Part shown: positions 1 through 7,728 of the stretch, piece by piece
How the letters are laid out: each line of letters starts with the position of its first letter
Position numbering within the stretch: the first letter of the stretch is position 1
DNA from: Pseudomonas salomonii
Lineage (GTDB): Bacteria > Pseudomonadota > Gammaproteobacteria > Pseudomonadales > Pseudomonadaceae
Assembly: GCF_900107155.1 (NCBI RefSeq)
Contig: NZ_FNOX01000001.1
Coordinates: 647,233 to 711,232, forward strand
Length of the DNA: 64,000 nucleotides
Reading direction: 5' to 3'
Position numbers and translations under genes: made by a program
The notes under the pieces: generated by a model
The model's database searches: none
What the model saw: only the letters and a program-made list of their open reading frames with translations
What the model was told of the DNA's origin: nothing

Positions 1-554
1 ACGACAACACGCCGATGGTCTGGCGCGGGCCGATGGTTTCCGGCGCCTTGCTGCAACTGGTTACCCAGACCGCCTGGGGCGACCTCGATTACCTGGTGAT
101 CGACATGCCGCCAGGCACCGGCGATATCCAGCTGACCCTGGCGCAAAAGGTGCCGGTGGCCGGTTCGGTGATCGTGACCACGCCTCAGGACCTGGCGCTG
201 CTGGATGCCAGAAAAGGTGTGGAGATGTTCCGCAAGGTCAACATCCCGGTGCTGGGCGTTGTTGAAAACATGGCGGTACACATCTGCTCCAACTGCGGCC
301 ACGCCGAGCATTTGTTCGGCGAGGGCGGCGGCGAGAAGTTGGCGACCCAATACGGGGTTGAGTTGCTGGCATCGTTGCCGCTGGCGATGGAAATTCGTGA
401 GCAGGCCGACGGCGGCAAGCCCACCGTGGCCGCCGAGCCTGATGGGCCAATTGCTATGGTGTATCAGGAACTGGCCCGTCATGTGGGCGCGCGGATCGTC
501 CTGCAGGAAGCCGCGGCACCGGCAATGCCGACCATCACCGTCAGCGACGACTGA
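1..554 (+). CDS. apbC: Iron-sulfur cluster carrier protein ApbC (Mrp/NBP35 family), C-terminal part
   Basis: The gene enters from the left edge, so only the last 183 or so codons are present and the Walker A end is outside the window. The visible part has the Mrp/ApbC pattern: the Walker B-like DYLVIDMPPGTGD, then VTTPQDLALLDARKG, and the C-terminal CxxC cluster-binding pair in ICSNCGH. Family knowledge: these P-loop ATPases bind and pass on Fe-S clusters in the cytoplasm. The stop at 552-554 is followed by a hairpin with a T-run (572-598). Identity is secure; only the N-terminus is missing. Confidence 0.95.
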   Translation, partial: DNTPMVWRGPMVSGALLQLVTQTAWGDLDYLVIDMPPGTGDIQLTLAQKVPVAGSVIVTTPQDLALLDARKGVEMFRKVNIPVLGVVENMAVHICSNCGHAEHLFGEGGGEKLATQYGVELLASLPLAMEIREQADGGKPTVAAEPDGPIAMVYQELARHVGARIVLQEAAAPAMPTITVSDD

Positions 555-571
555 GCCTGCTGAAGGAAAAC

Positions 572-598
572 GGCCTCGGCATTGTCGGGGCTTTTTTA
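572..598 (+). terminator. Intrinsic terminator after apbC
   Basis: GCCTCG and CGGGGC pair (one G-U pair) around a seven-base loop and are followed by six T residues, 18 bases after the apbC stop codon. Confidence 0.6.
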
Positions 599-649
599 TG
601 CCTGCCGATCAGTCAACGGTTGCGAATCATGCGTTTACGCAATTGCGCG

Positions 650-667
650 TGTAAGCATTTGCTTACT
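650..667 (+). promoter_or_regulatory. GacA-type upstream activating site of rsmZ
   Basis: TGTAAGCATTTGCTTACT matches the GacA upstream activating sequence TGTAAG-N6-CTTACA with one mismatch in the last base. It lies about 170-190 bases before the predicted rsmZ start, the spacing known for rsm sRNA genes of pseudomonads. An A+T-rich stretch (about 730-760) between the site and the promoter would suit IHF binding. Confidence 0.85.
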
Positions 668-759
668 TTCTCGTAAGTGTTTGGTTTTTTTACCAGGCAT
701 GTCCATCTCGAAACGGCGAAAGACTTTTCTATCCTTTTGAAAAATAACAAATATTTATA

Positions 760-777
760 CTTGAATGAGCGTTCAAG
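760..777. promoter_or_regulatory. Perfect palindrome in the rsmZ upstream region
   Basis: CTTGAATGAGCGTTCAAG has two perfect 6-base arms around a 6-base centre. It sits between the GacA site and the predicted rsmZ promoter (-35 TTGAAC at 804-809, -10 TAAGAT at 826-831, 16-base spacer). It looks like an operator for a dimeric regulator. No regulator can be named from the sequence. Confidence 0.4.
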
Positions 778-837
778 TCTGTCAGCCGATCAGTTGGATC
801 CCGTTGAACTTCCCTCGGAACTCTCTAAGATCAGCCC

Positions 838-973
838 TGTGTCCACGGATTGGCACAGCCATCAAGGAACGATGGTTGAAGGAACGTCGCAGGAAGCGAT
901 TCATCAGGATGATGAAAAGGAATACAGGGACTAGGGAAAAAATGTGGGCGGGTCATACCGCCCCTTTTTTTTG
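838..973 (+). ncRNA. rsmZ: Small regulatory RNA RsmZ (RsmA/RsmE sponge)
   Basis: The stretch carries at least seven GGA motifs, most in the form AAGGA, CAGGA or CAGGGA within or beside small hairpins, and ends in a strong terminator (GGGCGG/CCGCCC plus T8, 946-973). The wording (CATCAAGGA, TCGCAGGAAGCGATTCATCAGGA) matches what I recall of Pseudomonas RsmZ. Known role: it binds many copies of the translational repressors RsmA/RsmE and releases their target mRNAs, giving GacS/GacA control over secondary metabolism and biofilm genes. A GacA site lies at 650-667 and a sigma70-like promoter at 804-831. Its place next to fdxA is the usual one in Pseudomonas, although there the other neighbour is rpoS. 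The start is inferred from the -10 box. Confidence 0.88.
946..973 (+). terminator. RsmZ terminator
   Basis: GGGCGG, loop GTCATA, CCGCCC, then C and eight T residues. It forms the 3' end of the sRNA. Confidence 0.85.
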
Positions 974-1008
974 CCTGCAGAAAAGTGAAACCGATCACCC
1001 GCAAACGC

Positions 1009-1032
1009 AAAAAGGCCCGCAAGGGGCCTTTT
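1009..1032 (-). terminator. Terminator after fdxA
   Basis: GGCCC/GGGCC stem flanked by A5 on one side and T4 on the other, 17 bases past the fdxA stop on the minus strand. The flanks let it work in both directions, so it also insulates rsmZ. Confidence 0.7.
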
Positions 1033-1048
1033 CGATGCAGCAAGTTGA

Positions 1049-1372
1049 TCAGCGTTCCAGATCGGCGATCTTGCCTGGCTTGCCATCCCACTCTTTAGCG
1101 TCTGGCAGCGCATCTTTACGCTCTGTGATGTTTGGCCAAATGTCAGCCAACTCCTGGTTCAATTCGATAAAGTTTTCCATACCCGCCGGGATTTCATCTT
1201 CGGAGAAGATCGCATTGGCCGGGCACTCTGGTTCACACAGGGCGCAGTCAATGCACTCATCCGGGTGGATAACCAGGAAGTTCGGGCCTTCGTAGAAGCA
1301 GTCCACCGGACACACTTCGACGCAGTCGGTGTACTTGCACTTGATGCAGTTGTCGGTAACGACGAAGGTCAT
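1049..1372 (-). CDS. fdxA: Seven-iron ferredoxin FdxA
   Basis: A 107-residue 7Fe-8S ferredoxin of Azotobacter FdI type. It carries [18 protein letters not shown] near residues 9-25 and the second motif [12 protein letters not shown] near residues 40-51, which bind a [3Fe-4S] and a [4Fe-4S] cluster. It is a small soluble cytoplasmic electron carrier. It lies 142 bases downstream of mutS in the same direction, as in other pseudomonads, but past it there is rsmZ and then apbC rather than rpoS. A terminator follows at 1009-1032. Confidence 0.96.
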   Translation of the reverse strand: MTFVVTDNCIKCKYTDCVEVCPVDCFYEGPNFLVIHPDECIDCALCEPECPANAIFSEDEIPAGMENFIELNQELADIWPNITERKDALPDAKEWDGKPGKIADLER

Positions 1373-1514
1373 TTCTAATTTTCTCCTCAGGCGGCGGCAG
1401 CGAAACCCTGTGTGGCAGGGCTCGCGAGGTTCGGGAGCGATAGTCTGCAGGCCAGGCTAATAACCCGCAGCATCCCAAACCGCGCGAGAGTCTACCAGCT
1501 TGCAAGCCTGTGCG

Positions 1515-4106
1515 TTATATCCGAACTTGCAGTGCATATAACATTTCGAGCGCTTTACGCGGCGTCAAGCCGTCCAAGTCAAGCTTTGCCAACTCATCCA
1601 GCACCGGATGGGGCAGGCTGGCGAACATATCACTCTGGTGCGGCGCGCTGGGTTTGCTGCTGGCTTTGGCCTGGCTCGCCACGGGAATCTCGTGGGGCAG
1701 GGCGGTTTCTTCCAGACGGCTCAAGTGTTCACGGGCGCGGGTGATGACTTGCGCGGGCACCCCCGCCAACTGCGCGACGGCCAAGCCGTAACTCTGGCTC
1801 GCCGGCCCCGGCAGCACGTGGTGCAGGAACACGATGCGCTCGTTGTGCTCAGTGGCATTGAGGTGCACGTTGGCCACCAGCGGCTCGCTTTCGGGCAATA
1901 CCGTCAGCTCGAAATAGTGCGTGGCGAACAGCGTATAGGCGCGCAAATGCGCCAAACGCTCGGCCGCCGCCCACGCCAGCGACAGGCCATCGAAGGTACT
2001 GGTGCCGCGTCCCACTTCGTCCATCAGCACCAAACTGCGTTCGGTGGCGTTGTGCAGGATGTTGGCGGTTTCGCTCATCTCCACCATAAAGGTCGAACGG
2101 CCGCCAGCCAGGTCATCACTGGAACCGATCCGGGTGAAGATGCGGTCCACCAGTGACAACTCGCAACTGGCTGCCGGCACAAAGCTGCCGATGTGCGCCA
2201 GCAACACGATCAATGCAGTCTGACGCATGTAGGTGGATTTACCACCCATGTTGGGACCGGTGATCACCAGCATGCGCGTGTCGTCATCCAGCGACAGGTC
2301 GTTGGCCACGAACGGCGTGGTCAACACCTGCTCCACCACCGGGTGGCGCCCCTGCACGATGCGCATGCACGGCTCACTGACAAAACGCGGGCAGTTCAGG
2401 TCAAGGTTCAGCGCCCGCTCGGCCAGGTTGCTCAGCACATCCAGTTCCGCCAGGGCGGCGGCGGTGTCTTGCAGCGGCGCCAGGCGGCTGATCAAGTCCT
2501 CAAGCAAGGCCTCATACAGCATTTTTTCCCGCGCCAGGGCACGGCTTTTGGCCGACAGTGCCTTGTCTTCGAACTCTTTGAGCTCCGGCGTAATGAAACG
2601 CTCGGCGCCTTTAAGGGTTTGGCGGCGCTGATAATCAATCGGCGCCGACTCGGCCTGTTTGCTCGGCAACTCAATAAAGTAGCCGTGCACGCGGTTGTAG
2701 CCGACCTTCAAGTTGGCAAGGCCGGTGCGGGCTTTTTCGCGGGCTTCCAGGTCAATCAGGAACTGCCCGGCGTTTTCGCTCAGGGATTGCAGCTCGTCCA
2801 GCTCAGTGTCGTAACCGGTTTTAAGCACGCCGCCGTCACGAATGATCGCCGGCGGGTTGTCGATAATGGCTTTTTCCAGCAGCGCCGCGAGGTCCGGGTA
2901 AGTGCCGGCCGTGACGGCGAGTTGTTGCAGGTGCGGCGTGTCCAGCTCGGTCATCGCCATTTGCAGCTGCGGCAGCGCGCTCAAGGCATCGCGCAGGCGC
3001 GCCAGGTCACGTGGCCGCGCATTGCGCAGGCCGATCCGCGCCAGGATGCGCTCGATATCGCCGATTTCCTTGAGCTGCGGCTGCAGGTTCTCAAAACGAT
3101 AGCGATCCAGCAGGCAAGTAATCGACGTCTGACGCGCTTGCAGCACGGTCAGGTCGCGCAGCGGACGGTTCAACCAGCGGGTCAACAAGCGGCTGCCCAT
3201 GGCGGTCTGGCAACGGTCGACCACCGACTGCAGCGTGTTGTCACGGCCACCGGCCAGGTTGGTGTCCAGCTCCAGGTTGCGACGGCTGGCGCCATCGAGC
3301 ACCACAGTGTCATCCAGGCGTTCATGGCGCAGGCTGCGCAAATGCGGCAGGGCGGTGCGCTGGGTTTCCTTGGCATAGCTGAGCAAGCAACCGGCGGCGC
3401 CGATGGCCAGGGTCAGGGTTTCGCAGCCGAAGCCTTTAAGGTCCTGCACCGAGAACTGCTGGCACAGACTTTTCAGCGCCGTGTCGCGCTCAAAATCCCA
3501 CGGCGCACGACGCTTGGTCCCACGGCGTTTTTCCGCCGGTAGATCCTTGGGCCAATCATCCGGAATCAACAACTCCACCGGATTGATGCGCTCCAGCTCC
3601 GCCAGCAGGTTCTCCCAACCCTTGATCTCCAGCACGCTGAAATTGCCGCTGGTGATATCCAGCACCGACAGGCCGAACAAACGCTCATCGCCCAACACCG
3701 CCGCGATCAGGTTGTCACGACGCTCATCCAGCAACGCCTCATCACTCACCGTGCCCGGCGTAATAATGCGCACCACCTGACGTTCCACCGGCCCTTTGCT
3801 GGTGGCCGGGTCGCCGATCTGCTCACAGATCACCACCGACTCGCCCAGCTTCACCAGCTTGACCAAGTAGCCTTCCAACGAATGGTAAGGAATCCCACAC
3901 ATCGGAATCGACTGCCCCGCCGACTGCCCGCGCGCGGTCAGGGTGATGTCCAGCAGCTTGGCGGCCTTCTTCGCGTCTTCGTAGAAGATCTCGTAGAAGT
4001 CGCCCATGCGATAGAACATCAACTGATCAGGGTGCTGGTTTTTCAGGCGCCAGTACTGCTGCATCATCGGGGTGTGGGAAGACAGATCGGAGGTGTTTTT
4101 ACTCAT
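1515..4106 (-). CDS. mutS: DNA mismatch repair protein MutS
   Basis: About 863 residues, the normal length for Pseudomonas MutS. The N-terminal mismatch-binding domain has the [11 protein letters not shown] motif, where the Phe stacks on the mispair and the Glu contacts it. The C-terminal ATPase has Walker [15 protein letters not shown], the [12 protein letters not shown]alker B/signature segment and ATHYFELT. It starts methyl-independent or MutL-dependent repair of replication errors. The frame is open upstream to a GTG at 4154, but the ATG at 4106 gives the conserved start [19 protein letters not shown], so I chose it; no strong ribosome site precedes either. It marks the left border of the mutS-cinA accessory region that houses the tailocin. 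Confidence 0.97.
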   Translation of the reverse strand: MSKNTSDLSSHTPMMQQYWRLKNQHPDQLMFYRMGDFYEIFYEDAKKAAKLLDITLTARGQSAGQSIPMCGIPYHSLEGYLVKLVKLGESVVICEQIGDPATSKGPVERQVVRIITPGTVSDEALLDERRDNLIAAVLGDERLFGLSVLDITSGNFSVLEIKGWENLLAELERINPVELLIPDDWPKDLPAEKRRGTKRRAPWDFERDTALKSLCQQFSVQDLKGFGCETLTLAIGAAGCLLSYAKETQRTALPHLRSLRHERLDDTVVLDGASRRNLELDTNLAGGRDNTLQSVVDRCQTAMGSRLLTRWLNRPLRDLTVLQARQTSITCLLDRYRFENLQPQLKEIGDIERILARIGLRNARPRDLARLRDALSALPQLQMAMTELDTPHLQQLAVTAGTYPDLAALLEKAIIDNPPAIIRDGGVLKTGYDTELDELQSLSENAGQFLIDLEAREKARTGLANLKVGYNRVHGYFIELPSKQAESAPIDYQRRQTLKGAERFITPELKEFEDKALSAKSRALAREKMLYEALLEDLISRLAPLQDTAAALAELDVLSNLAERALNLDLNCPRFVSEPCMRIVQGRHPVVEQVLTTPFVANDLSLDDDTRMLVITGPNMGGKSTYMRQTALIVLLAHIGSFVPAASCELSLVDRIFTRIGSSDDLAGGRSTFMVEMSETANILHNATERSLVLMDEVGRGTSTFDGLSLAWAAAERLAHLRAYTLFATHYFELTVLPESEPLVANVHLNATEHNERIVFLHHVLPGPASQSYGLAVAQLAGVPAQVITRAREHLSRLEETALPHEIPVASQAKASSKPSAPHQSDMFASLPHPVLDELAKLDLDGLTPRKALEMLYALQVRI

Positions 4107-4380
4107 CAGATAGTTAGCAAATTCATTAAAAGGAGTGGGGCAAAGATGGGGCACTTGGCCCTGCTAATTTTGCGATGGCGGCAAGGTTAACACGCGAGGT
4201 CGAGGGTTCGCAGGTCACAAACAGCCAGGTAAAACCCAAAAAAGGCGCAGCGCCCAATGGCCAACACTCTCAAGAATGAACACCGAACCTGCGGCGAGCA
4301 CCCTCGCCACAGGTTAGCGGTGCTTGTGCTACCTCTTAACTGATCAGAATCAGACGCCGCGCCGGTTTTTCATTCGCCCC

Positions 4381-4662
4381 TTATTGAAGGTTGCCGGGCG
4401 AATCCAACACCTTCACCACATCATCAACCACCGCCTTGACCATCTCCTGCAAGTAATGCGACGCCCAGGCATAACGGTCCGTCTCCTTGGTCATCGCCGC
4501 ATCTTCGGCGAGTTGCTTGGCGACGTGGAGGAGGTCGGAGGCGTGGTGCAGGGCTTCAGGCAGGGAGACACCGCTGTTGACGCGGAATAGCGGTTGGTCG
4601 GAATGGAAGGAGAAGGGGGTGACGCCGAGGGTGGTTAATGCAGACGGATTTGTAGCGGTCAT
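4381..4662 (-). CDS. Small DUF3077-like protein
   Basis: About 93 residues. The segment FHSDQPLFRVNSGVSLPEALHHASDLLHVAKQL resembles the DUF3077 family, which is common and multi-copy in pseudomonads: a short strand with LFxVxxGV, then two helices. Function unknown. The open frame extends to 4815, but the ATG at 4662 is preceded by GGGAG at a good distance, so I take it as the start. It sits between mutS and the Abi-like gene, an accessory position. Confidence 0.75.
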   Translation of the reverse strand: MTATNPSALTTLGVTPFSFHSDQPLFRVNSGVSLPEALHHASDLLHVAKQLAEDAAMTKETDRYAWASHYLQEMVKAVVDDVVKVLDSPGNLQ

Positions 4663-5035
4663 CGGTAAAACTCCCATAGTCGGTTGAGAGCTACCACGTT
4701 CGTTGTTGAACGAATGCGTGGCGCTTTTGGCGCCTGCATCTAGACGGGTTATCAGGCCCGGTCGCTGAATTGGCAGCGACGAGGGAGCGTAGCGTGTTGG
4801 CCGAGCTGTGTGCAACTCGGGAAGTGAATGTCTTGCTCTTTAAGCGGCGAGTGCACACAGGAGAGGCCTAGAGAATAAGTACGTAACATCATGTTGCCCC
4901 GCTAAATTGGATCACAAACTGTGCTGCGAAAAAGTGGACTGATTCAATGTGGTAGGCGCCGTTCAGATTTCAAATTGCTACGTACAACCTTCTCGAAAGC
5001 TCGTTGGCTGGCTTTGATTTTAAGGCGGCGGTTTG
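4663..5035. other. Intergenic stretch with no recognised gene
   Basis: About 370 bases between two minus-strand genes. I see no credible reading frame, RNA gene or strong terminator. The base composition becomes more A+T-rich towards 4860-5035, which marks the left side of the accessory patch. Confidence 0.5.
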
Positions 5036-5929
5036 TCAGAGCGGGAATATTCGGGCAACTGATTTTTTTCCATTCTTAACTGTCGTAATCTTTCGCTCGT
5101 TCATAATCCTCAAAATGGATTTTTCAGTGTCCGCCTCCTCTATGGTTGTGTGTTCTTCGCTAGATCTAAAAGAAGAAATTCCGGCGGTGCTGCACACCCA
5201 GCGTAAGTGTTCGTGTGAGTAGGAATCTCTGTAGGTCTTTCCTGTTTTTTTACATAGCCCGTCTAAGAGTGCGGACATCCGCTGGTGAAGCGTATGGAGC
5301 CTCACAACGCTCTCGCTGGGGTTTTTTGTGGAAGGGCTAATCAAAGTCAGCGGCGCGTCACCGGACCGGTGACGTCTTTCTTCAAAAAGATCGCCGAGTT
5401 TCCAGATGGGCTCCCAGTGTGAGACTCTATTCCTGAAGTCGTTCACCATTTTTACGCGCACGTAGAGCCAATCTCTCTTGGGGCGTGTGCTCCAAGAGCG
5501 ATTTATATCTGGGAATACCTTTGGCAATAGCTGAGCCCAAGGGATATCTTTGGTTTCTGTTATGTTATGCCAGAAGCCAAACGTCAACCTTGAAATTACG
5601 TCGTCCGGTCTCGTAGTTTTAACGAGTATTTTATCTACAGCTTCGCGTGATTTAATATCCAGCTTCGCATGTATATACCAATCGAACGTTGAGGTGGCCC
5701 TGCCAGTCTGTAGCTTGGAGAAGTAAAGGCTTAGTTCGCGGTGGTAAGCGTTTCGAAGAGATACTTCTATCAGGTGGATGATGGGTAGGAAGGAACGTGA
5801 TACTTCGTTGTTCCATTGGTAGCAGGCATATAAGTCATGTTCATCGCTAGTGTTGAAGTAAGTCGCATAATTACTGAGCCTAGGGGCTGACAGCATTGCT
5901 AACGTAGATTTAACTTCTAGAGGGCGCAA
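5036..5929 (-). CDS. Abi-like protein (Abi_2 family, HEPN-type), possible phage-defence factor
   Basis: About 297 residues. It has the Abi-like family marks: an N-terminal YATYFN segment, LIEVSLRNAYHREL near residue 53-66, FGFWHNI near 117-123, and VNDFRNRVSHWEPIW near 162-176. The last contains R166-N167 and H171, the R-x4-H motif of HEPN ribonucleases. Family knowledge: members of this group act in abortive infection or as toxins that cut RNA; the role here is inferred. The start is a TTG at 5929 with a weak ribosome site; an ATG at 5896 is an equally plausible start. The gene is clearly lower in GC than its neighbours, is alone without an obvious antitoxin, and lies beside the tailocin, all signs of transfer. 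Confidence 0.75.
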   Translation of the reverse strand: MRPLEVKSTLAMLSAPRLSNYATYFNTSDEHDLYACYQWNNEVSRSFLPIIHLIEVSLRNAYHRELSLYFSKLQTGRATSTFDWYIHAKLDIKSREAVDKILVKTTRPDDVISRLTFGFWHNITETKDIPWAQLLPKVFPDINRSWSTRPKRDWLYVRVKMVNDFRNRVSHWEPIWKLGDLFEERRHRSGDAPLTLISPSTKNPSESVVRLHTLHQRMSALLDGLCKKTGKTYRDSYSHEHLRWVCSTAGISSFRSSEEHTTIEEADTEKSILRIMNERKITTVKNGKKSVARIFPL

Positions 5930-6232
5930 GTAAGAATATCCATGTCAATTCGACGTGTTGTATTTTTGCGGAAATGGTATACGGTGTGCAATCTTTCTTT
6001 AGTTTTCTACAAAATATTTCGGGTGGGATGTGAACCTAAATTAAAGCATCCATTGCACCCTTGGCGGCTACCAGGAATTTGCTTCAAGGAAAAATGTCCT
6101 TGACGTAAGCCCTTCATCAGTTAGAATTCGTCTCGTAAGCGCTTGGAATACATCGTCATTGACAATATATTGATATAGCTATCAATCCGTTGAAGAGGAT
6201 CCAGGACGCACCGCAACACTCTTAGTGAAAAA

Positions 6233-6259
6233 GGCTGCCCAAATGGCAGCCTTTTTTTT
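6233..6259 (+). terminator. Strong orphan terminator
   Basis: GGCTGCC, loop CAAAT, GGCAGCC, then eight T residues. No coding gene ends here, so it either ends a short RNA or isolates the tailocin from its left flank. Confidence 0.8.
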
Positions 6260-6339
6260 GCCTGTCTTTTGCGTTTTTCCCCTTTTGCACGGCGAATTTT
6301 AGGGCACGCGAATAGTAGGCGTGTAGAAATGTGCTTTTA

Positions 6340-6366
6340 ATGCATAAAAAATGCAAATTAGCATTT
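6340..6366. promoter_or_regulatory. TGCAT-type operators before the tailocin repressor
   Basis: An ATGCAT core at 6340-6345 is followed by the perfect inverted repeat AAATGC-N6-GCATTT at 6349-6366, ending 34 bases before the repressor ATG. The same half-sites recur in the outward promoter at 7222-7290, which points to one protein binding both, most simply the repressor itself. Confidence 0.6.
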
Positions 6367-6400
6367 GCCAACCCCAAAATCCCCCGTCATCATCCCCGTT

Positions 6401-7135
6401 ATGCAAAAACGCAACGTTTCAACCGTCTTAAGAGAGCTACTCGACCGCGACCGGATCTCCCCCACGGAGCTTCACCGGCGTACCGGCGTGCCTCAATCCA
6501 CACTCTCCCGGATCCTCAGCGGCAAGATCGTTGACCCGTCGGACAAGCACATCTCTCGCATCGCCGAGTATTTCCGCGTCAGCACCGACCACCTGCGCGG
6601 GCGCGTGGCGGTGGGGGCTTTGCGCGAGGACGGGCGCGACCCGATGCATTCGGAACTCAAGGACATAAGCCTGTGGGACGACGACACGCCCGTTAATGAT
6701 GACGAGGTGTCGATCCCCTTTCTGCGCGAGGTTGAATTGGCTGCTGGATCAGGAAGATTCGTCATCGAGGAAAGCGAGAAGGCCAGCCTGCGGTTCGGCA
6801 AGCGCAGCCTTCGCCATAACGGTGTGCAGTTTGACCAGGCCAAATGCGTGACGGTGCGCGGCAACAGTATGTTGCCGGTGCTGCGCGATGGTGCGACGGT
6901 CGGGGTGAATGCGGGCAAGAGCGGCATTGGTGACATCGTCGATGGCGATTTGTATGCCATCAATCACAACGGCCAATTGCGGGTAAAACAGCTCTATCGC
7001 CTGCCTTCCGGGATTCGCCTGCGCAGTTTCAATCGCGATGAACACCCGGACGAGGACTACAGCTTCCAGGACATTCAGGATGAGCAAATCAGTATCCTCG
7101 GCCATGTGTTCTGGTGGGGCATGTACGCCCGTTAA
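6401..7135 (+). CDS. Tailocin repressor (XRE HTH plus S24 peptidase, PrtR/CI-like)
   Basis: From the ATG at 6401, 244 residues. An N-terminal helix-turn-helix (ISPTELHRRTGVPQSTLSRILSG, about residues 19-41) is joined to a LexA/CI-type self-cleaving domain. That domain has a likely cleavage bond at A115-G116 in VELAAGSG, the serine in GNSM (S156), and the lysine in LRVKQLYR (K196). Family knowledge: RecA filaments provoke self-cleavage, which derepresses the bacteriocin. An upstream TTG at 6365 is in frame but would overlap the operator, so the ATG is preferred. It is encoded in the same direction as the tail genes and ends in a strong terminator (7153-7179). Operators flank it on both sides, so it probably controls itself. 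Confidence 0.93.
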   Translation: MQKRNVSTVLRELLDRDRISPTELHRRTGVPQSTLSRILSGKIVDPSDKHISRIAEYFRVSTDHLRGRVAVGALREDGRDPMHSELKDISLWDDDTPVNDDEVSIPFLREVELAAGSGRFVIEESEKASLRFGKRSLRHNGVQFDQAKCVTVRGNSMLPVLRDGATVGVNAGKSGIGDIVDGDLYAINHNGQLRVKQLYRLPSGIRLRSFNRDEHPDEDYSFQDIQDEQISILGHVFWWGMYAR

Positions 7136-7152
7136 CCTCCTTGCGTAAGACA

Positions 7153-7179
7153 AAGCCCGCCCCTGTGCGGGCTTTTTTT
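7153..7179 (+). terminator. Terminator after the tailocin repressor
   Basis: AAGCCCGC, loop CCCTGT, GCGGGCTT, then a T-run. It separates repressor transcription from the tailocin promoter downstream. Confidence 0.85.
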
Positions 7180-7221
7180 CGGCCTTAAAAAACCGGCAGA
7201 CCCCTGGCCTATCTGGCTCAA

Positions 7222-7295
7222 AATGCACTGATGCATTCCTTGGGTAAAAATAAATGCATTTGTGCATTGACTGTATATGCATATATGCATATTCT
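7222..7295 (+). promoter_or_regulatory. Tailocin promoter embedded in TGCAT operators
   Basis: TTGACT (7267-7272) and TATTCT (7290-7295) are 17 bases apart, a good sigma70 promoter. The spacer contains the palindrome TATATGCATATA (7274-7285). Upstream lie AATGCA-N4-TGCATT (7222-7237), the palindrome AAATGCATTT (7252-7261) and a further GTGCATT. A repressor bound in the spacer would block RNA polymerase directly. No CTG-N10-CAG LexA box is present, so induction would rely on repressor self-cleavage. Confidence 0.7.
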
Positions 7296-7301
7296 CCATC
7301 T

Positions 7302-7658
7302 CAAGCCAGCCAACAAGGTGGTGGAGGCGGCAAGGATGCCGCCAAGGAAAGTGACAAGGACGGCACGCAACATCGGCAAGGACGCCATCGAAGCGATGGC
7401 AGGGATGCCAGGCAACACCGGCAAGGATGCCGACGCTCTTTAGTTACACCGCTTTAAAAAAACAGGCAGCGATGAACCGGCCTTAACGGTTCAGAGGGTT
7501 GGCAACTGACCCGGGTGTGCAGCGTAAAGCACCAGAAGCAGTTATCCGGCAGACAGGGATCGTGGTCGGAAAAACATTGAGGAAAGAACCGTACCGCGCC
7601 AGTAGCGCCGAACGTTCGAGGACATCATTACTGAAAAGCCCGGGCAACCGGGCTTTTT
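7302..7658 (+). ncRNA. Putative leader or small RNA with an array of RsmA/CsrA-like GGA hairpins
   Basis: The predicted start is seven bases after the -10 box, and a strong terminator (7634-7658) ends it. Between 7326 and 7432 there are five AAGGA motifs (7332, 7344, 7356, 7378, 7423) and one AGGGA (7401). Four of these lie in loops closed by GGC/GCC: GGCGGC-AAGGAT-GCCGCC (7326-7343), GGC-AAGGAC-GCC (7375-7386), TGGC-AGGGAT-GCCA (7397-7410) and CGGC-AAGGAT-GCCG (7419-7432). CARGGAUG in a hexaloop is the known CsrA/RsmA binding form. The RNA could be a sponge or a leader under RsmA control. Alternatively this is the coding sequence of a small protein: ATG at 7336 after GGAGG gives 35 codons. 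Confidence 0.45.
7634..7658 (+). terminator. Strong terminator between the tailocin promoter and the holin
   Basis: AAAAGCCCGG, loop GCAA, CCGGGC, then five T residues. It lies downstream of the predicted tailocin promoter and 71 bases before the holin, so it must be read through, or act as an attenuator, for the tail genes to be expressed from that promoter. Confidence 0.8.
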
Positions 7659-7728
7659 GGAATGCCGACCTATCGAAGCATGTGTAAATGAAAAATGGAC
7701 TATTGAGTGCTCAGCCAGGAGGCGTGAC

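Larger units (their letters stand above)
5930..6400. other. Intergenic stretch left of the tailocin repressor
   Basis: A+T-rich, no credible ORF. It holds a promoter-like TTGACA at 6159-6164, a strong plus-strand terminator at 6233-6259 with no gene in front of it, and the repressor's operator region (6336-6366). A short untranslated RNA could run from about 6190 to 6259. Confidence 0.5.
7136..7728 (+). other. Tailocin control region without an assigned protein gene
   Basis: 593 bases between the repressor and the holin. In order it holds the repressor's terminator, a TGCAT operator cluster with a sigma70-type promoter, a GGA-hairpin array, and a second strong terminator just before the holin. 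Reading frames exist (for example a 35-codon frame at 7336-7443), but none is convincing. Confidence 0.7.

Noticed and set aside
677..934. An 85-codon open frame after apbC
   Set aside because: It overlaps the GacA site, promoter and body of rsmZ, has no ribosome site and ends within the sRNA.
2193..3542. 449-codon frame opposite mutS
   Set aside because: Antisense shadow of a conserved gene in high-GC DNA; no ribosome site or family pattern. The same holds for long frames opposite recA, rimO, lysS, wspE and fpr.
7271..7290. LexA box in the tailocin promoter (CTGTATATGCATATATG)
   Set aside because: It begins with CTG but lacks CAG ten bases on; the bases are better explained by TGCAT operators. 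The true LexA box of the window is at recA.
7254..7457. 67-codon frame over the GGA-hairpin array (Gly/Lys/Asp-rich)
   Set aside because: Its start lies upstream of the predicted transcription start and has no ribosome site. A 35-codon alternative at 7336-7443 is kept only as a possibility in the RNA entry.
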